Origin: Albidovulum litorale
GTDB lineage: Bacteria; Pseudomonadota; Alphaproteobacteria; Rhodobacterales; Rhodobacteraceae
DNA: 64,000 nucleotides
NCBI RefSeq assembly: GCF_025751495.1
Contig: NZ_JAOWKZ010000002.1
Coordinates: 372,001-436,000 of the forward strand
Direction: 5' to 3'
The stretch's first letter is position 1, and each line of letters opens with the position of its first letter. Below, in pieces: positions 53,169-60,661 of this stretch. A program made the translations under genes and the position numbers. The notes beneath the pieces were generated by a model that saw only the letters and a list, made by a program, of their open reading frames with translations, did no database searches and was not told the origin of the DNA.

Positions 53169-53177
53169 TGTGGATAA
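53169..53177 (-). promoter_or_regulatory. Consensus DnaA box
   Basis: TGTGGATAA on the top strand is TTATCCACA on the other, the strict E. coli DnaA-box consensus. It is single, placed 12 bp before the 16S-complementary segment. It might tie this transcript to the replication state; a lone box may also occur by chance. Confidence 0.4.
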
Positions 53178-53205
53178 CGGCAACGCAGAGAAAGGAGGTG
53201 ATCCA

Positions 53206-53268
53206 GTGTCTAGAGTGATATTGGAGAGAGGTGTCGGGACAGTCAGGGGGGCGTTGACCCAAGGGTAA
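53206..53268 (+). CDS. Candidate 20-residue leader/small protein
   Basis: GTG start, peptide MSRVILERGVGTVRGALTQG, stop TAA. The ribosome site AGGAGG is 7 nt upstream and lies inside an 18-nt perfect complement to the 16S 3' end. The ORF lies largely in the 5' arms of the long stems, so its translation should prevent them forming. A +1 frame is open from 53214 to 53333 (ending ...WALNPDWALSSFDTLTGPSP), so a frameshifted longer product is a possibility without direct support. No hydrophobic segment; not recognised. Confidence 0.45.
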   Translation: MSRVILERGVGTVRGALTQG

Positions 53269-53344
53269 CAGCTTGGGCTTTGAACCCTGACTGGGCCTTG
53301 TCGAGCTTCGACACCCTAACTGGCCCATCTCCGTAGATCTCGGA

Positions 53345-53379
53345 GGGCCGCTCCAACCCGGAGCGGCCCTTTCCGTTTT
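53345..53379 (+). terminator. Intrinsic terminator of the 53142 transcript
   Basis: GGGCCGCTCC (53345-53354) and GGAGCGGCCC (53360-53369) form a perfect 10-bp stem around AACCC, followed by TTTCCGTTTT. The T-tract is on the top strand, so a rightward transcript ends here. The hairpin could also slow leftward readthrough from fnrL. Confidence 0.85.
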
Positions 53380-53414
53380 ACGCTATAAGAAAATTCGGTG
53401 CTGCGAGAGGCTTT

Positions 53415-54161
53415 TCAGCCTGGTATACCGCCATCGGTATCGTCGCCCGCCTCTTCTATAAGCCGGTCGAAATTTGGAATTGTCACGTGGCGCTTGCCTT
53501 CGAGCTCAATCACCCCGTCGCGTTTCAGTGCCGACATCTGTCGGCTAACGGTTTCAAGCGTCAGGCCAAGATAGTCCGCCATCGCCTCTCGCGTCAGCGG
53601 CAGGTCGATGACAAGCTTGCCTGCGGCCGGCAGCATCTTCAAAGACGCATCGCGCCGCGCGACGATGGCCAGAAGGCTCGCGATTTTCTCTCTCGCAGTT
53701 TTACGGCCAAGGAGCAGAAGCCATTCACGCGCCGCATCAAGCTCATCCAGCGTCATCTCCAGAAGTCGCTGGGCGATGTGGGGTGTCTTCGCCATCAGGT
53801 CCTCGAACGGCTTCTTGCGGAAGCAGCACATCAGAAGATCGGTCGTCGCCACAACATTGTAGGGGGCAGTATCGCGCCCCGGGCGGCCGACAAAATCAGA
53901 CGGGAAAAGAAGCCCGACGGTCTGAGTCCGACCGTCTTCCATTACCTGGCTTAGCGTCGCAACGCCGGTCACGACCGAGGCCACAAATTCCATACGGTCG
54001 CCGGACCAGATCAGGGTCTGACCCGCCTCGAAGCTGCGATAGTACTTGATCGCATCGAGGGACATGAGTTCATCGGCCTCGCAGCGCGCGCAAACGGCCC
54101 TGTGACGGATCGGGCAAGAGCCGCACTGCGGGTGGGCGAGGGGGATTTCTTGAAGGGCCAT
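53415..54161 (-). CDS. fnrL: FNR-type anaerobic regulator FnrL
   Basis: A 248-residue Crp/Fnr regulator that senses oxygen through a [4Fe-4S] cluster. N-terminal cysteines are C13, C16, C24 and C27, and C112/C113 lie in LLMCCFRKK, matching the ligand layout of Rhodobacter FnrL. The helix-turn-helix is MADYLGLTLETVSRQMSALKRDG with the E..SR recognition residues that read TTGAT sites. The start at 54161 matches the known FnrL N-terminus; an ATG two codons earlier is possible. It is divergent from hemN across an FNR box 8 nt before its ATG. Confidence 0.93.
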   Translation of the reverse strand: MALQEIPLAHPQCGSCPIRHRAVCARCEADELMSLDAIKYYRSFEAGQTLIWSGDRMEFVASVVTGVATLSQVMEDGRTQTVGLLFPSDFVGRPGRDTAPYNVVATTDLLMCCFRKKPFEDLMAKTPHIAQRLLEMTLDELDAAREWLLLLGRKTAREKIASLLAIVARRDASLKMLPAAGKLVIDLPLTREAMADYLGLTLETVSRQMSALKRDGVIELEGKRHVTIPNFDRLIEEAGDDTDGGIPG

Positions 54162-54168
54162 CTGCATT

Positions 54169-54182
54169 TTGATCTGTGTCAA
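54169..54182. promoter_or_regulatory. FNR box between fnrL and hemN
   Basis: TTGATctgtGTCAA differs at one base from the FNR consensus TTGAT-N4-ATCAA. Its centre is about 41 nt before the hemN ATG and 14 nt before the fnrL ATG. This fits activation of hemN at the class II position if transcription starts near the hemN ATG, and autorepression of fnrL. Confidence 0.8.
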
Positions 54183-54216
54183 GGTGGGGAACCGACCCCG
54201 GTCTAAAGCTAGGCGC

Positions 54217-55572
54217 ATGACAGCTGAATCGCAACTCTCGCGGTTCGGACTCTTTGACGCGCGCGTGCCGCGCTATACAAGTTATCCGACCGCCCCGCAT
54301 TTCAATTCGTGCATCGGTCCCGAAGATTTTCGGGACTGGATCGGCGCTATCCCGGAAGGGGCGCGGATATCACTCTATCTGCATGTGCCTTTCTGCCGCC
54401 GTCTTTGCTGGTTCTGTGCCTGCCGGACACAAGGAACAACTTCCGATGACCCGGTCCGGGCATATGTCGAGGTTCTGAAGGCCGAATTGCAGTTGCTGAA
54501 GGCTCAGCTTCCCGCCGGTGTGACCCTGTCTCGGCTGCATTGGGGCGGCGGCACGCCGACCTTGATGCCTGCGCAGATCATGGAGGATCTTGCCCGCGCC
54601 GTGTTCGATGTCGTTCCGCTGGGCGACGGTGCGGAGTTCTCGGTAGAGATCGACCCCAATGAGATCGACGACGACCGACTCGATGCACTGGCCTCGGCGG
54701 GAATGAACCGGGCCTCGATCGGGGTACAGGACTTCGATCCGGCAATTCAGAAGATGATCGGTCGGGATCAATCGTTCGAGATCACCAAGAAGGCCGCGGA
54801 CATGATTCGTGATCGGGGTGTAGCATCACTCAATGCCGACATACTTTTCGGCCTGCCGCGCCAGAACCGTGACAGGATCGCGGCATCGGTGCAGAAGTTG
54901 CTCTCACTCAGCCCCGACCGTGTCGCGCTTTATGGCTATGCACACGTCCCCTGGATGGCGCGGCGGCAGGTGATGATCCCGTCGGATACCCTGCCCCGGC
55001 CGGAAGAACGGCTGGAACTGTTTGAGACGGCGCGCCAGCTCTTTGTCGCTGACGGATATGACGAGATCGGCATCGATCATTTCGCGCTGCCGACCGATGG
55101 TCTGGCCCGGGCAGCACGCGAGGGGTGTCTGAGGCGGAACTTCCAAGGCTATACCGATGACACGGCCGAGGTGCTGATAGGCCTTGGTGCGTCATCGATT
55201 TCGCGCTTTCCGCAGGGCTATGCGCAGAACGCGTCTGCGACCTCGGCCTATACCAAGGCGGTAAGGGCGGGCGAATTCGCCACCGCAAAGGGCCATGGTT
55301 TCGCAGGGCAGGACCGGATGCGCGCACGGATGATCGAGGCGTTGATGTGCGATTTCCGCATCGACGCAAATGAGATCTGCCGAGACTTCAACATAAGTGC
55401 AGAGCAGCTTCGTACGCTTTTCGACACTGCGGCACGCGACTTTGGCGATATGGTCAATATAGGGCCCGACGCGTTCAGCATCCCGGAACGCGCAAAGCCA
55501 CTGACCCGGATGATTGCCCGGGCGTTTGACGCCTATGATCTGTCAAAAGCGGGGCACAGCCCGGCGGTGTGA
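54217..55572 (+). CDS. hemN: Oxygen-independent coproporphyrinogen III oxidase
   Basis: A 451-residue radical-SAM enzyme that makes protoporphyrinogen IX without oxygen in haem and bacteriochlorophyll synthesis. The cluster motif is C60-x3-C64-x2-C67 in PFCRRLCWFCAC, which is followed by RLHWGGGTPT and the SVEIDPNEID and SIGVQDFDP blocks. HemN-specific YPTAPHFN and the C-terminal domain are complete. There is little ribosome-site sequence before the ATG, and a TAAAGCT -10-like box ends about 8 nt upstream, so the message may be leaderless. The FNR box makes it an anaerobic gene. Confidence 0.95.
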   Translation: MTAESQLSRFGLFDARVPRYTSYPTAPHFNSCIGPEDFRDWIGAIPEGARISLYLHVPFCRRLCWFCACRTQGTTSDDPVRAYVEVLKAELQLLKAQLPAGVTLSRLHWGGGTPTLMPAQIMEDLARAVFDVVPLGDGAEFSVEIDPNEIDDDRLDALASAGMNRASIGVQDFDPAIQKMIGRDQSFEITKKAADMIRDRGVASLNADILFGLPRQNRDRIAASVQKLLSLSPDRVALYGYAHVPWMARRQVMIPSDTLPRPEERLELFETARQLFVADGYDEIGIDHFALPTDGLARAAREGCLRRNFQGYTDDTAEVLIGLGASSISRFPQGYAQNASATSAYTKAVRAGEFATAKGHGFAGQDRMRARMIEALMCDFRIDANEICRDFNISAEQLRTLFDTAARDFGDMVNIGPDAFSIPERAKPLTRMIARAFDAYDLSKAGHSPAV

Positions 55573-55587
55573 CGGGGCAGAAAAGTA

Positions 55588-55625
55588 TTGTTCCAAAACT
55601 TTTCTGCGAAAGGATTTTGGAACAA
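55588..55625. terminator. Long bidirectional hairpin between hemN and glycosyltransferase
   Basis: TTGTTCCAAAA (55588-55598) and TTTTGGAACAA (55615-55625) are perfect 11-bp arms. Inside them TTTTC/GAAAG form a second short stem around TGC. The A/T tracts on both sides make it suitable for ending transcription from either direction of these convergent genes. Confidence 0.7.
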
Positions 55626-55648
55626 AACCCGTCCCACGCCGACCGCGA

Positions 55649-56860
55649 TCACCGACCTGCGTTCTCGACGAATTCCACAAGGCGCGGAAGACTGTGGCGT
55701 TTCAGATCATAGCTGTCGCTGATTGTCGCCCGCGCCGCCGCACGCAGGGGTGCCGCCGCTTCCGGGTCGGCCAGAGCAGCGGTCAAGGCCTCTGCCCAGC
55801 CGTCCACGTCGAAGAAATCGATCAGCCGCCCGTTTTCCCCGTCGCGGATTAATTCCTCGACCGGTTTCGTACGCGAGCCCACGACCAGTGCCCCGGCGCT
55901 CATCGCCTCCAGCATCGACCACGAAAGGACGAAGGGATAGGTCAGGTAGGCGTGGACGCGTGTGACCTGCAAAAGCGACAGGAACTCAGGATAGGGAACG
56001 TTGCCAAGAAAGTGGATGCGGCTGAGGTCGACCCGGTCTTTCACCTCGTCGAGGAATATCTGCTTCCACGTCATGCCCTTGGCTGGCGCGGGCCCATAGC
56101 TCTGTGCGTCGCCACCGACGATCACGATCTTAGCTTCGGGCCGCGCCTTCATCACTTCGGGCAGGGCACGCATGAAGATGTGATAGCCGCGATAGGGTTC
56201 AAGGTTGCGGTTCACGAAACTCAGAACCTCGTCCCCCGGCGTCAGAATCCGTCCGTTCGGCAGAGACAGCCGTGCATCCGGATCGGGCCGGACCCGGTCG
56301 GTGTCGATACCGTCATGAATCACGCTGATCTTGCTGCGCAGTTCCTTAGGGTAAGTTGAGGCCTGCCAGGCCGTCGGCGCGAGTGCCGCATCAGCCTCGA
56401 CCAGCGCCTGCAAAAGATGCGCGCGCCGCGCAACGACCGAGAGGTTCGGGCCATTGACGTTCTGGAATTCGGGGTCGAAACCGGTATCGGCCCCCTTCGC
56501 GCGATAATAGAACTCCGCATAGGTCAGGTGCCGCGCTTCAGGCCAAACCTCGCGCAGGAACAGCGTTTCACCCCAGCCACCATGCCCGAAAACGATGTCG
56601 GGTACGTATCCCTTTTGTCGCGTCAGTTGTAGTGCCGCTCGCGCCACCGACACGCCGCGTTCCGACATCTCGGCATAGGTCTTGGCCGCACCTTCCACCT
56701 TTCTCTCGGCCGGATCGCGATAGCGCAGCACCGGAACGGGAGCGGTGCGCTTGTTGCGCGCAGCCGTCAGTCCCACGACCTGATGACCGCGGCTGACCAG
56801 CGCAGGCGCGAGGTGCAGGAACTGGCCGGGAAAGTTCTGGTGAACGAGGAGGATCTTCAT
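55649..56860 (-). CDS. Glycosyltransferase family 4 protein
   Basis: A 403-residue GT-B-fold glycosyltransferase. The N-terminal [21 protein letters not shown] is typical, and the donor-binding half has VSFVNRNLEPYRGYHIFMRAL, KIVIVGGDAQSYG and PFVLSWSMLEAMSAGALVVGSRTKPVEELI. No membrane helix. Its ATG overlaps the stop of yejF (ATGA), so it is translationally coupled to the peptide transporter operon. Acceptor and donor sugars are unknown. Confidence 0.88.
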   Translation of the reverse strand: MKILLVHQNFPGQFLHLAPALVSRGHQVVGLTAARNKRTAPVPVLRYRDPAERKVEGAAKTYAEMSERGVSVARAALQLTRQKGYVPDIVFGHGGWGETLFLREVWPEARHLTYAEFYYRAKGADTGFDPEFQNVNGPNLSVVARRAHLLQALVEADAALAPTAWQASTYPKELRSKISVIHDGIDTDRVRPDPDARLSLPNGRILTPGDEVLSFVNRNLEPYRGYHIFMRALPEVMKARPEAKIVIVGGDAQSYGPAPAKGMTWKQIFLDEVKDRVDLSRIHFLGNVPYPEFLSLLQVTRVHAYLTYPFVLSWSMLEAMSAGALVVGSRTKPVEELIRDGENGRLIDFFDVDGWAEALTAALADPEAAAPLRAAARATISDSYDLKRHSLPRLVEFVENAGR

Positions 56861-58458
56861 GCGCTGCGGACCGCGTGGCCGAAGGCGGCGGCCATCAGCT
56901 CGCGGGTATAGCCGGTTTGTGGATTGTCGAAGACCGCGTCGCCATCCCCGGCTTCGACCACGTCACCTGCCTTCATTACGATAACCTTGTGCGCCAGAGC
57001 GCGGACAACCCGCAGGTCATGGCTGATGAAGAGATAGGCGAGCCCGTAACGCCGCTGGAGTGACCGCAGCAATTCCACGATCTGCACCTGTACGGTCATG
57101 TCGAGAGCCGAGGTCGGTTCATCCAGCACCACGACTCTTGGCCGGAGGATCATCGCCCGCGCGATTGCGATCCGCTGACGCTGGCCACCGGAAAACTCGT
57201 GCGGGTAGCGTTCCATCATTGCCGGGTCCAGCCCGACCTCGGTCATGATCTCCGCCACCATCTCGCGCCGATCCCGGCCCTTCTCCACGCCGTGCACGGT
57301 CAGGCCCTCGGCGATGATCTGTTCGCAGGTCATACGGGGGCTGAGGCTGCCATAGGGGTCCTGAAAGACGATCTGCATGTCGCGGCGCAGCTTGCGCAGA
57401 TCGCGTGGCCGCCAGTCCGAGATATCTTGCCGGAGATAAACGATCGGCCCCTCCGACGCGATCAGCCGCATGATGGCGAGCGCGAGCGTCGTCTTGCCCG
57501 AACCGCTTTCGCCGACGATGCCCAGAGTCTCGCCAGCCCGGACGGAAATCGACGCGGCATTCACCGCCTTCACATGACCAACCGTGCGGCGCAGAAGCCC
57601 ACGCTGGATCGGGAACCAGATGCGCAGGTTGTCCGTGCGCACGATCTCTTCGGCCCCCTCGGGCACCGGATCAGGGCGTCCCTTTGGTTCGGCGGCGAGC
57701 AGTTTTTGCGTATAGGGGTGCTGCGGGTTCGCAAAAATCTGCTCCACCGGCCCCTGTTCGACGATCTCGCCGCCTTGCATCACGCAGACCCGGTCGGCGA
57801 TGCGGCGGACGATGCCGAGGTCGTGCGAGATGAAAAGAAGGCTCAGCCCTTCGCGTTCTTTCAGTTCGGCCAGAAGGTCAAGGATCTGCGCCTGAATCGT
57901 GACATCCAGCGCAGTCGTCGGTTCGTCGGCGATCAGAAGCTCCGGCCCGTTCGCCAACGCCATCGCGATCATCACCCGCTGGCGCTGGCCGCCCGAAAGC
58001 TGGTGCGGGTAGTCGGCCAGACGGCGTTCGGCATTATCGATGCCGACCTTCTCCATCAATTCGATGATCCGCTTTCGCGCGGCCTCGCCCACCAGTCCCT
58101 GATGCAGCGCCAGGCTTTCGGCCAGCTGCTTCTCCAGCGTGTGAAGGGGATTGAGCGAGGTCATCGGCTCCTGAAAGATGAAGCTGATATCGTTGCCACG
58201 CACGTCGCGCAGCACGGGTTCCGGCGCGCCGATCATCTCGCGGTCGAGATATTTGACCGAGCCCGACACTTCGGCATTGTCGCCGAGCAGCGCCACGGTC
58301 GACAAAGCCGTCACCGATTTGCCCGAGCCGCTTTCCCCGACAATGGCGACGGTTTCGCCCTTGCCGACGGTAAAGCTTACCCCCTTCACCGCATGGATCA
58401 GCTTGCCATCCTGCCGGAAATCGACCTTCAGGTCGCGGATATCGAGGACGGTCTTCAT
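56857..58458 (-). CDS. yejF: Oligopeptide ABC ATPase, YejF-like (two nucleotide-binding domains)
   Basis: A 533-residue fused ATPase of the dipeptide/oligopeptide importer class. Domain 1: Walker [13 protein letters not shown], signature [15 protein letters not shown], Walker [13 protein letters not shown]. Domain 2: [28 protein letters not shown] and [10 protein letters not shown]. YejF combines the DppD/DppF pair in one chain. The ATG at 58458 overlaps the yejE stop. In E. coli this system imports peptides and microcin C. Confidence 0.92.
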   Translation of the reverse strand: MKTVLDIRDLKVDFRQDGKLIHAVKGVSFTVGKGETVAIVGESGSGKSVTALSTVALLGDNAEVSGSVKYLDREMIGAPEPVLRDVRGNDISFIFQEPMTSLNPLHTLEKQLAESLALHQGLVGEAARKRIIELMEKVGIDNAERRLADYPHQLSGGQRQRVMIAMALANGPELLIADEPTTALDVTIQAQILDLLAELKEREGLSLLFISHDLGIVRRIADRVCVMQGGEIVEQGPVEQIFANPQHPYTQKLLAAEPKGRPDPVPEGAEEIVRTDNLRIWFPIQRGLLRRTVGHVKAVNAASISVRAGETLGIVGESGSGKTTLALAIMRLIASEGPIVYLRQDISDWRPRDLRKLRRDMQIVFQDPYGSLSPRMTCEQIIAEGLTVHGVEKGRDRREMVAEIMTEVGLDPAMMERYPHEFSGGQRQRIAIARAMILRPRVVVLDEPTSALDMTVQVQIVELLRSLQRRYGLAYLFISHDLRVVRALAHKVIVMKAGDVVEAGDGDAVFDNPQTGYTRELMAAAFGHAVRSA

Positions 58459-59558
58459 TTGAAGGTCTTCCGGGGGTCGAACGCATCGCGTACGCCTTCG
58501 AAGATGAAGACGAGAAGCGAGAGCATGATGGCGAAGGTGAAAAAGGCCGAGAAGCCGAGCCAAGGTGCCTGAAGGTTTGACTTGCCCTGCAACGCAAGCT
58601 CACCGAGCGAGGGCAGGGAAGAGGGTAGGCCGTAGCCGAGATAGTCGAGGGCGGCCAAGCCGCCGATGGCACCCGTGACGATGAAGGGCAGGAAGGTCAG
58701 CGTCGCCACCATGGCGTTGGGCAGGATGTGGCGGAACATGATCACCCGGTCACTGACTCCAAGCGCGCGGGCGGCTCGGACATATTCGAAGTTCCGTGCA
58801 CGCAGGAACTCCGCCCGGACCACACCGACTAATGCGGGCCAGCCGAAGAGGATGGTGACGAAGACCAGAAGCCCGAAACTGCGTCCGAGGATCGCGAAGA
58901 GGATGATGATGACGTATAGGCCGGGGGTCGATCCCCAGATTTCCAAGAGCCGCTGGAACACGAGATCAACCCAGCCGCCGAAATAACCTTGTACGGCACC
59001 TGCCGCGATGCCAATGAGGCTGGAAATCGTGGTCACGATCAGCGTGAAGAGAATCGACAGGCGGAAGCCATAGATGATCCGGGCCAGCACATCGCGGGAT
59101 GTGTCGTCGGTGCCCAGCCAGTGATCGCCATCGGGAGCAGAGGGCGCGGTACCGACGTTGTTGATCGTATTGTAGCGGTAGGGGATCGGCGGCCAGAGCA
59201 TCCAGCCTTTCTCGATCTCCTCGCCGTTGACGATGCCGTCAGCGGCATCCTCGATCACCCCTTCCGGGTCGTCGAAACAGTCCTCAAGTCCGCCCGAGAC
59301 GATCAGGCAGCGCACTTCCGGTTCGCGATAAACCGCCTCGGTCCTGAAATCGCCGCCGAAGGCGGTTTCGGGGTAGAATTTGTAGATCGGGAAATGCAAA
59401 CCGCCGCGATAGGAAACGACGATCGGCTTATCGTTCGCCACGACCTCGGCCATCAGCGAAAACACGAACAACACTAGGAAGATGCCGAGCGACCAGACCG
59501 CGCGGCGGTTGGCCTTGAAGTTGCGCCAGCGGCGCTGGTTGAGGGGGGACAACCGCAT
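58455..59558 (-). CDS. yejE: Oligopeptide ABC permease, YejE-like
   Basis: A 367-residue inner-membrane permease. One N-terminal helix is followed by a large periplasmic insertion (about residues 45-140) typical of YejE, then GTDDTSRDVLARIIYGFRLSILF and the coupling loop EYVRAARALGVSDRVIMFRHILPNA. The GLPSSLPSLGELALQGKSN end is conserved. Its start overlaps the yejB stop. Confidence 0.92.
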   Translation of the reverse strand: MRLSPLNQRRWRNFKANRRAVWSLGIFLVLFVFSLMAEVVANDKPIVVSYRGGLHFPIYKFYPETAFGGDFRTEAVYREPEVRCLIVSGGLEDCFDDPEGVIEDAADGIVNGEEIEKGWMLWPPIPYRYNTINNVGTAPSAPDGDHWLGTDDTSRDVLARIIYGFRLSILFTLIVTTISSLIGIAAGAVQGYFGGWVDLVFQRLLEIWGSTPGLYVIIILFAILGRSFGLLVFVTILFGWPALVGVVRAEFLRARNFEYVRAARALGVSDRVIMFRHILPNAMVATLTFLPFIVTGAIGGLAALDYLGYGLPSSLPSLGELALQGKSNLQAPWLGFSAFFTFAIMLSLLVFIFEGVRDAFDPRKTFK

Positions 59559-60643
59559 CAGCCCGCCCGCTTTTCAAAGTCGATGCGTGGATCGACGAAG
59601 ACATACATGAGGTCGGACAGGATGCCGATCAGAAGGCCCAGCAGGCCAAAGACCCAGAGCGTGCCGAAGACAACCGGATAGTCGCGCGCGACCGCCGCCT
59701 CATACCCAAGCCGCCCGAGCCCGTCGAGCGAGAAGATCGTCTCGATCAGAAGGCCGCCGCCGAAGAGGACGGCGAGGAAGAGGCCGGGAAACCCGGCGAT
59801 CACGATCAGCATCGCGTTGCGGAAGACATGACCGTAAAGCACGCGGCCCTCGCTCAGACCCTTGGCCTTGGCGGTCAGGACATATTGCTTGTTGATCTCA
59901 TCCAGAAAGCTGTTCTTGGTCAGCAGCGTCAGCGTAGCGAAACTGGAGATGGTCGAGGCGATAACCGGCAGGGTGATGTGCCAGAAATAGTCGGCCACCT
60001 TGCCGATCATGCTCATCTGCTCCCAGCCGTCCGAGGTCAATCCCCGAAGCGGAAAGATGCGCCAGTAGCTGCCGCCCGCGAAAAGGACGATCAGCAGGAC
60101 CGCGAAGAGGAACCCCGGAATCGCATAGGCGACGATGATCGTGCCCGAGGTCCATGTGTCGAAGGCCGACCCGTCCTTCACCGCCTTGCGGATGCCAAGC
60201 GGGATGGAGATCAGATAGGCCAGAAGCGTCGACCAGAGCCCGAGCGTGATCGAAACCGGCATCTTCTCGATCACCAGATCGACGACGGAGATCTTGCGGA
60301 AATAACTCTCGCCGAAGTCAAAGCGCAGGTAGTCGCCCATCATCTTGAAGAACCGCTCATGCGCTGGCTTATCGAGGCCAAACTGCTTTTCCAGCTCTTC
60401 GATGAATTCAGGCGGCAGACCACGCGCGCCCAGATAACGGTCGTCGCCGCCCGTCTGGCTTTGGGTTTCGACATCGCCGCCGCCCGAGATGTTCTGGAAT
60501 ACGTCGCCCGATCCTTCCAGCCGGGCGATGATCTGCTCCACCGGCCCGCCGGGCACGAACTGCGTGAGCGTGAAATTGATCAGCATGATCCCGAACAAGG
60601 TCGGGATCATCAGCAGCAATCTTCGCAGAATATAGGCGCCCAC
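59558..60643 (-). CDS. yejB: Oligopeptide ABC permease, YejB-like
   Basis: A 361-residue permease. The start [24 protein letters not shown] is standard for DppB/YejB proteins, a hydrophilic insertion lies at about residues 45-85, and the coupling region [24 protein letters not shown] and [17 protein letters not shown] follow. GTG start with CAGGACC upstream. It pairs with YejE in the membrane. Confidence 0.92.
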   Translation of the reverse strand: MGAYILRRLLLMIPTLFGIMLINFTLTQFVPGGPVEQIIARLEGSGDVFQNISGGGDVETQSQTGGDDRYLGARGLPPEFIEELEKQFGLDKPAHERFFKMMGDYLRFDFGESYFRKISVVDLVIEKMPVSITLGLWSTLLAYLISIPLGIRKAVKDGSAFDTWTSGTIIVAYAIPGFLFAVLLIVLFAGGSYWRIFPLRGLTSDGWEQMSMIGKVADYFWHITLPVIASTISSFATLTLLTKNSFLDEINKQYVLTAKAKGLSEGRVLYGHVFRNAMLIVIAGFPGLFLAVLFGGGLLIETIFSLDGLGRLGYEAAVARDYPVVFGTLWVFGLLGLLIGILSDLMYVFVDPRIDFEKRAG

Positions 60644-60661
60644 GGTCCTGTGTTCCCGGTC

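Larger units (their letters stand above)
53142..53379 (+). ncRNA. Candidate structured small RNA / small-protein locus
   Basis: A self-contained intergenic unit. A TTGACA -35-like box (53142-53147, -10 not clear) is followed by a 18-nt perfect complement to the conserved 16S rRNA 3' end (AGAAAGGAGGTGATCCAG, 53189-53206) and a 20-codon ORF (53206-53268). Nested stems are possible: GGTGTCG/CGACACC (53230-53236 with 53309-53315), CAGTCAGGG/CCCTGACTG (53240-53248 with 53285-53293) and CCCAAG/CTTGGG (53258-53263 with 53272-53277). A competing hairpin is GTCGA-GCT-TCGAC (53300-53312), extendable by TGGGCC/GGCCCA. It ends at an intrinsic terminator. No known RNA family was recognised. Confidence 0.55.

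Noticed and set aside
53169-53177. Replication origin near the DnaA box
   Set aside because: Only one strict box was seen; there is no cluster of boxes, no AT-rich unwinding region and no origin-type gene neighbourhood.
53189-53206. Fragment of a 16S rRNA gene in reverse orientation
   Set aside because: Similarity ends exactly at the anti-SD region; the next 16S bases (GCCGCAGGTTCC in this orientation) are not present, and the segment is placed as a ribosome site.
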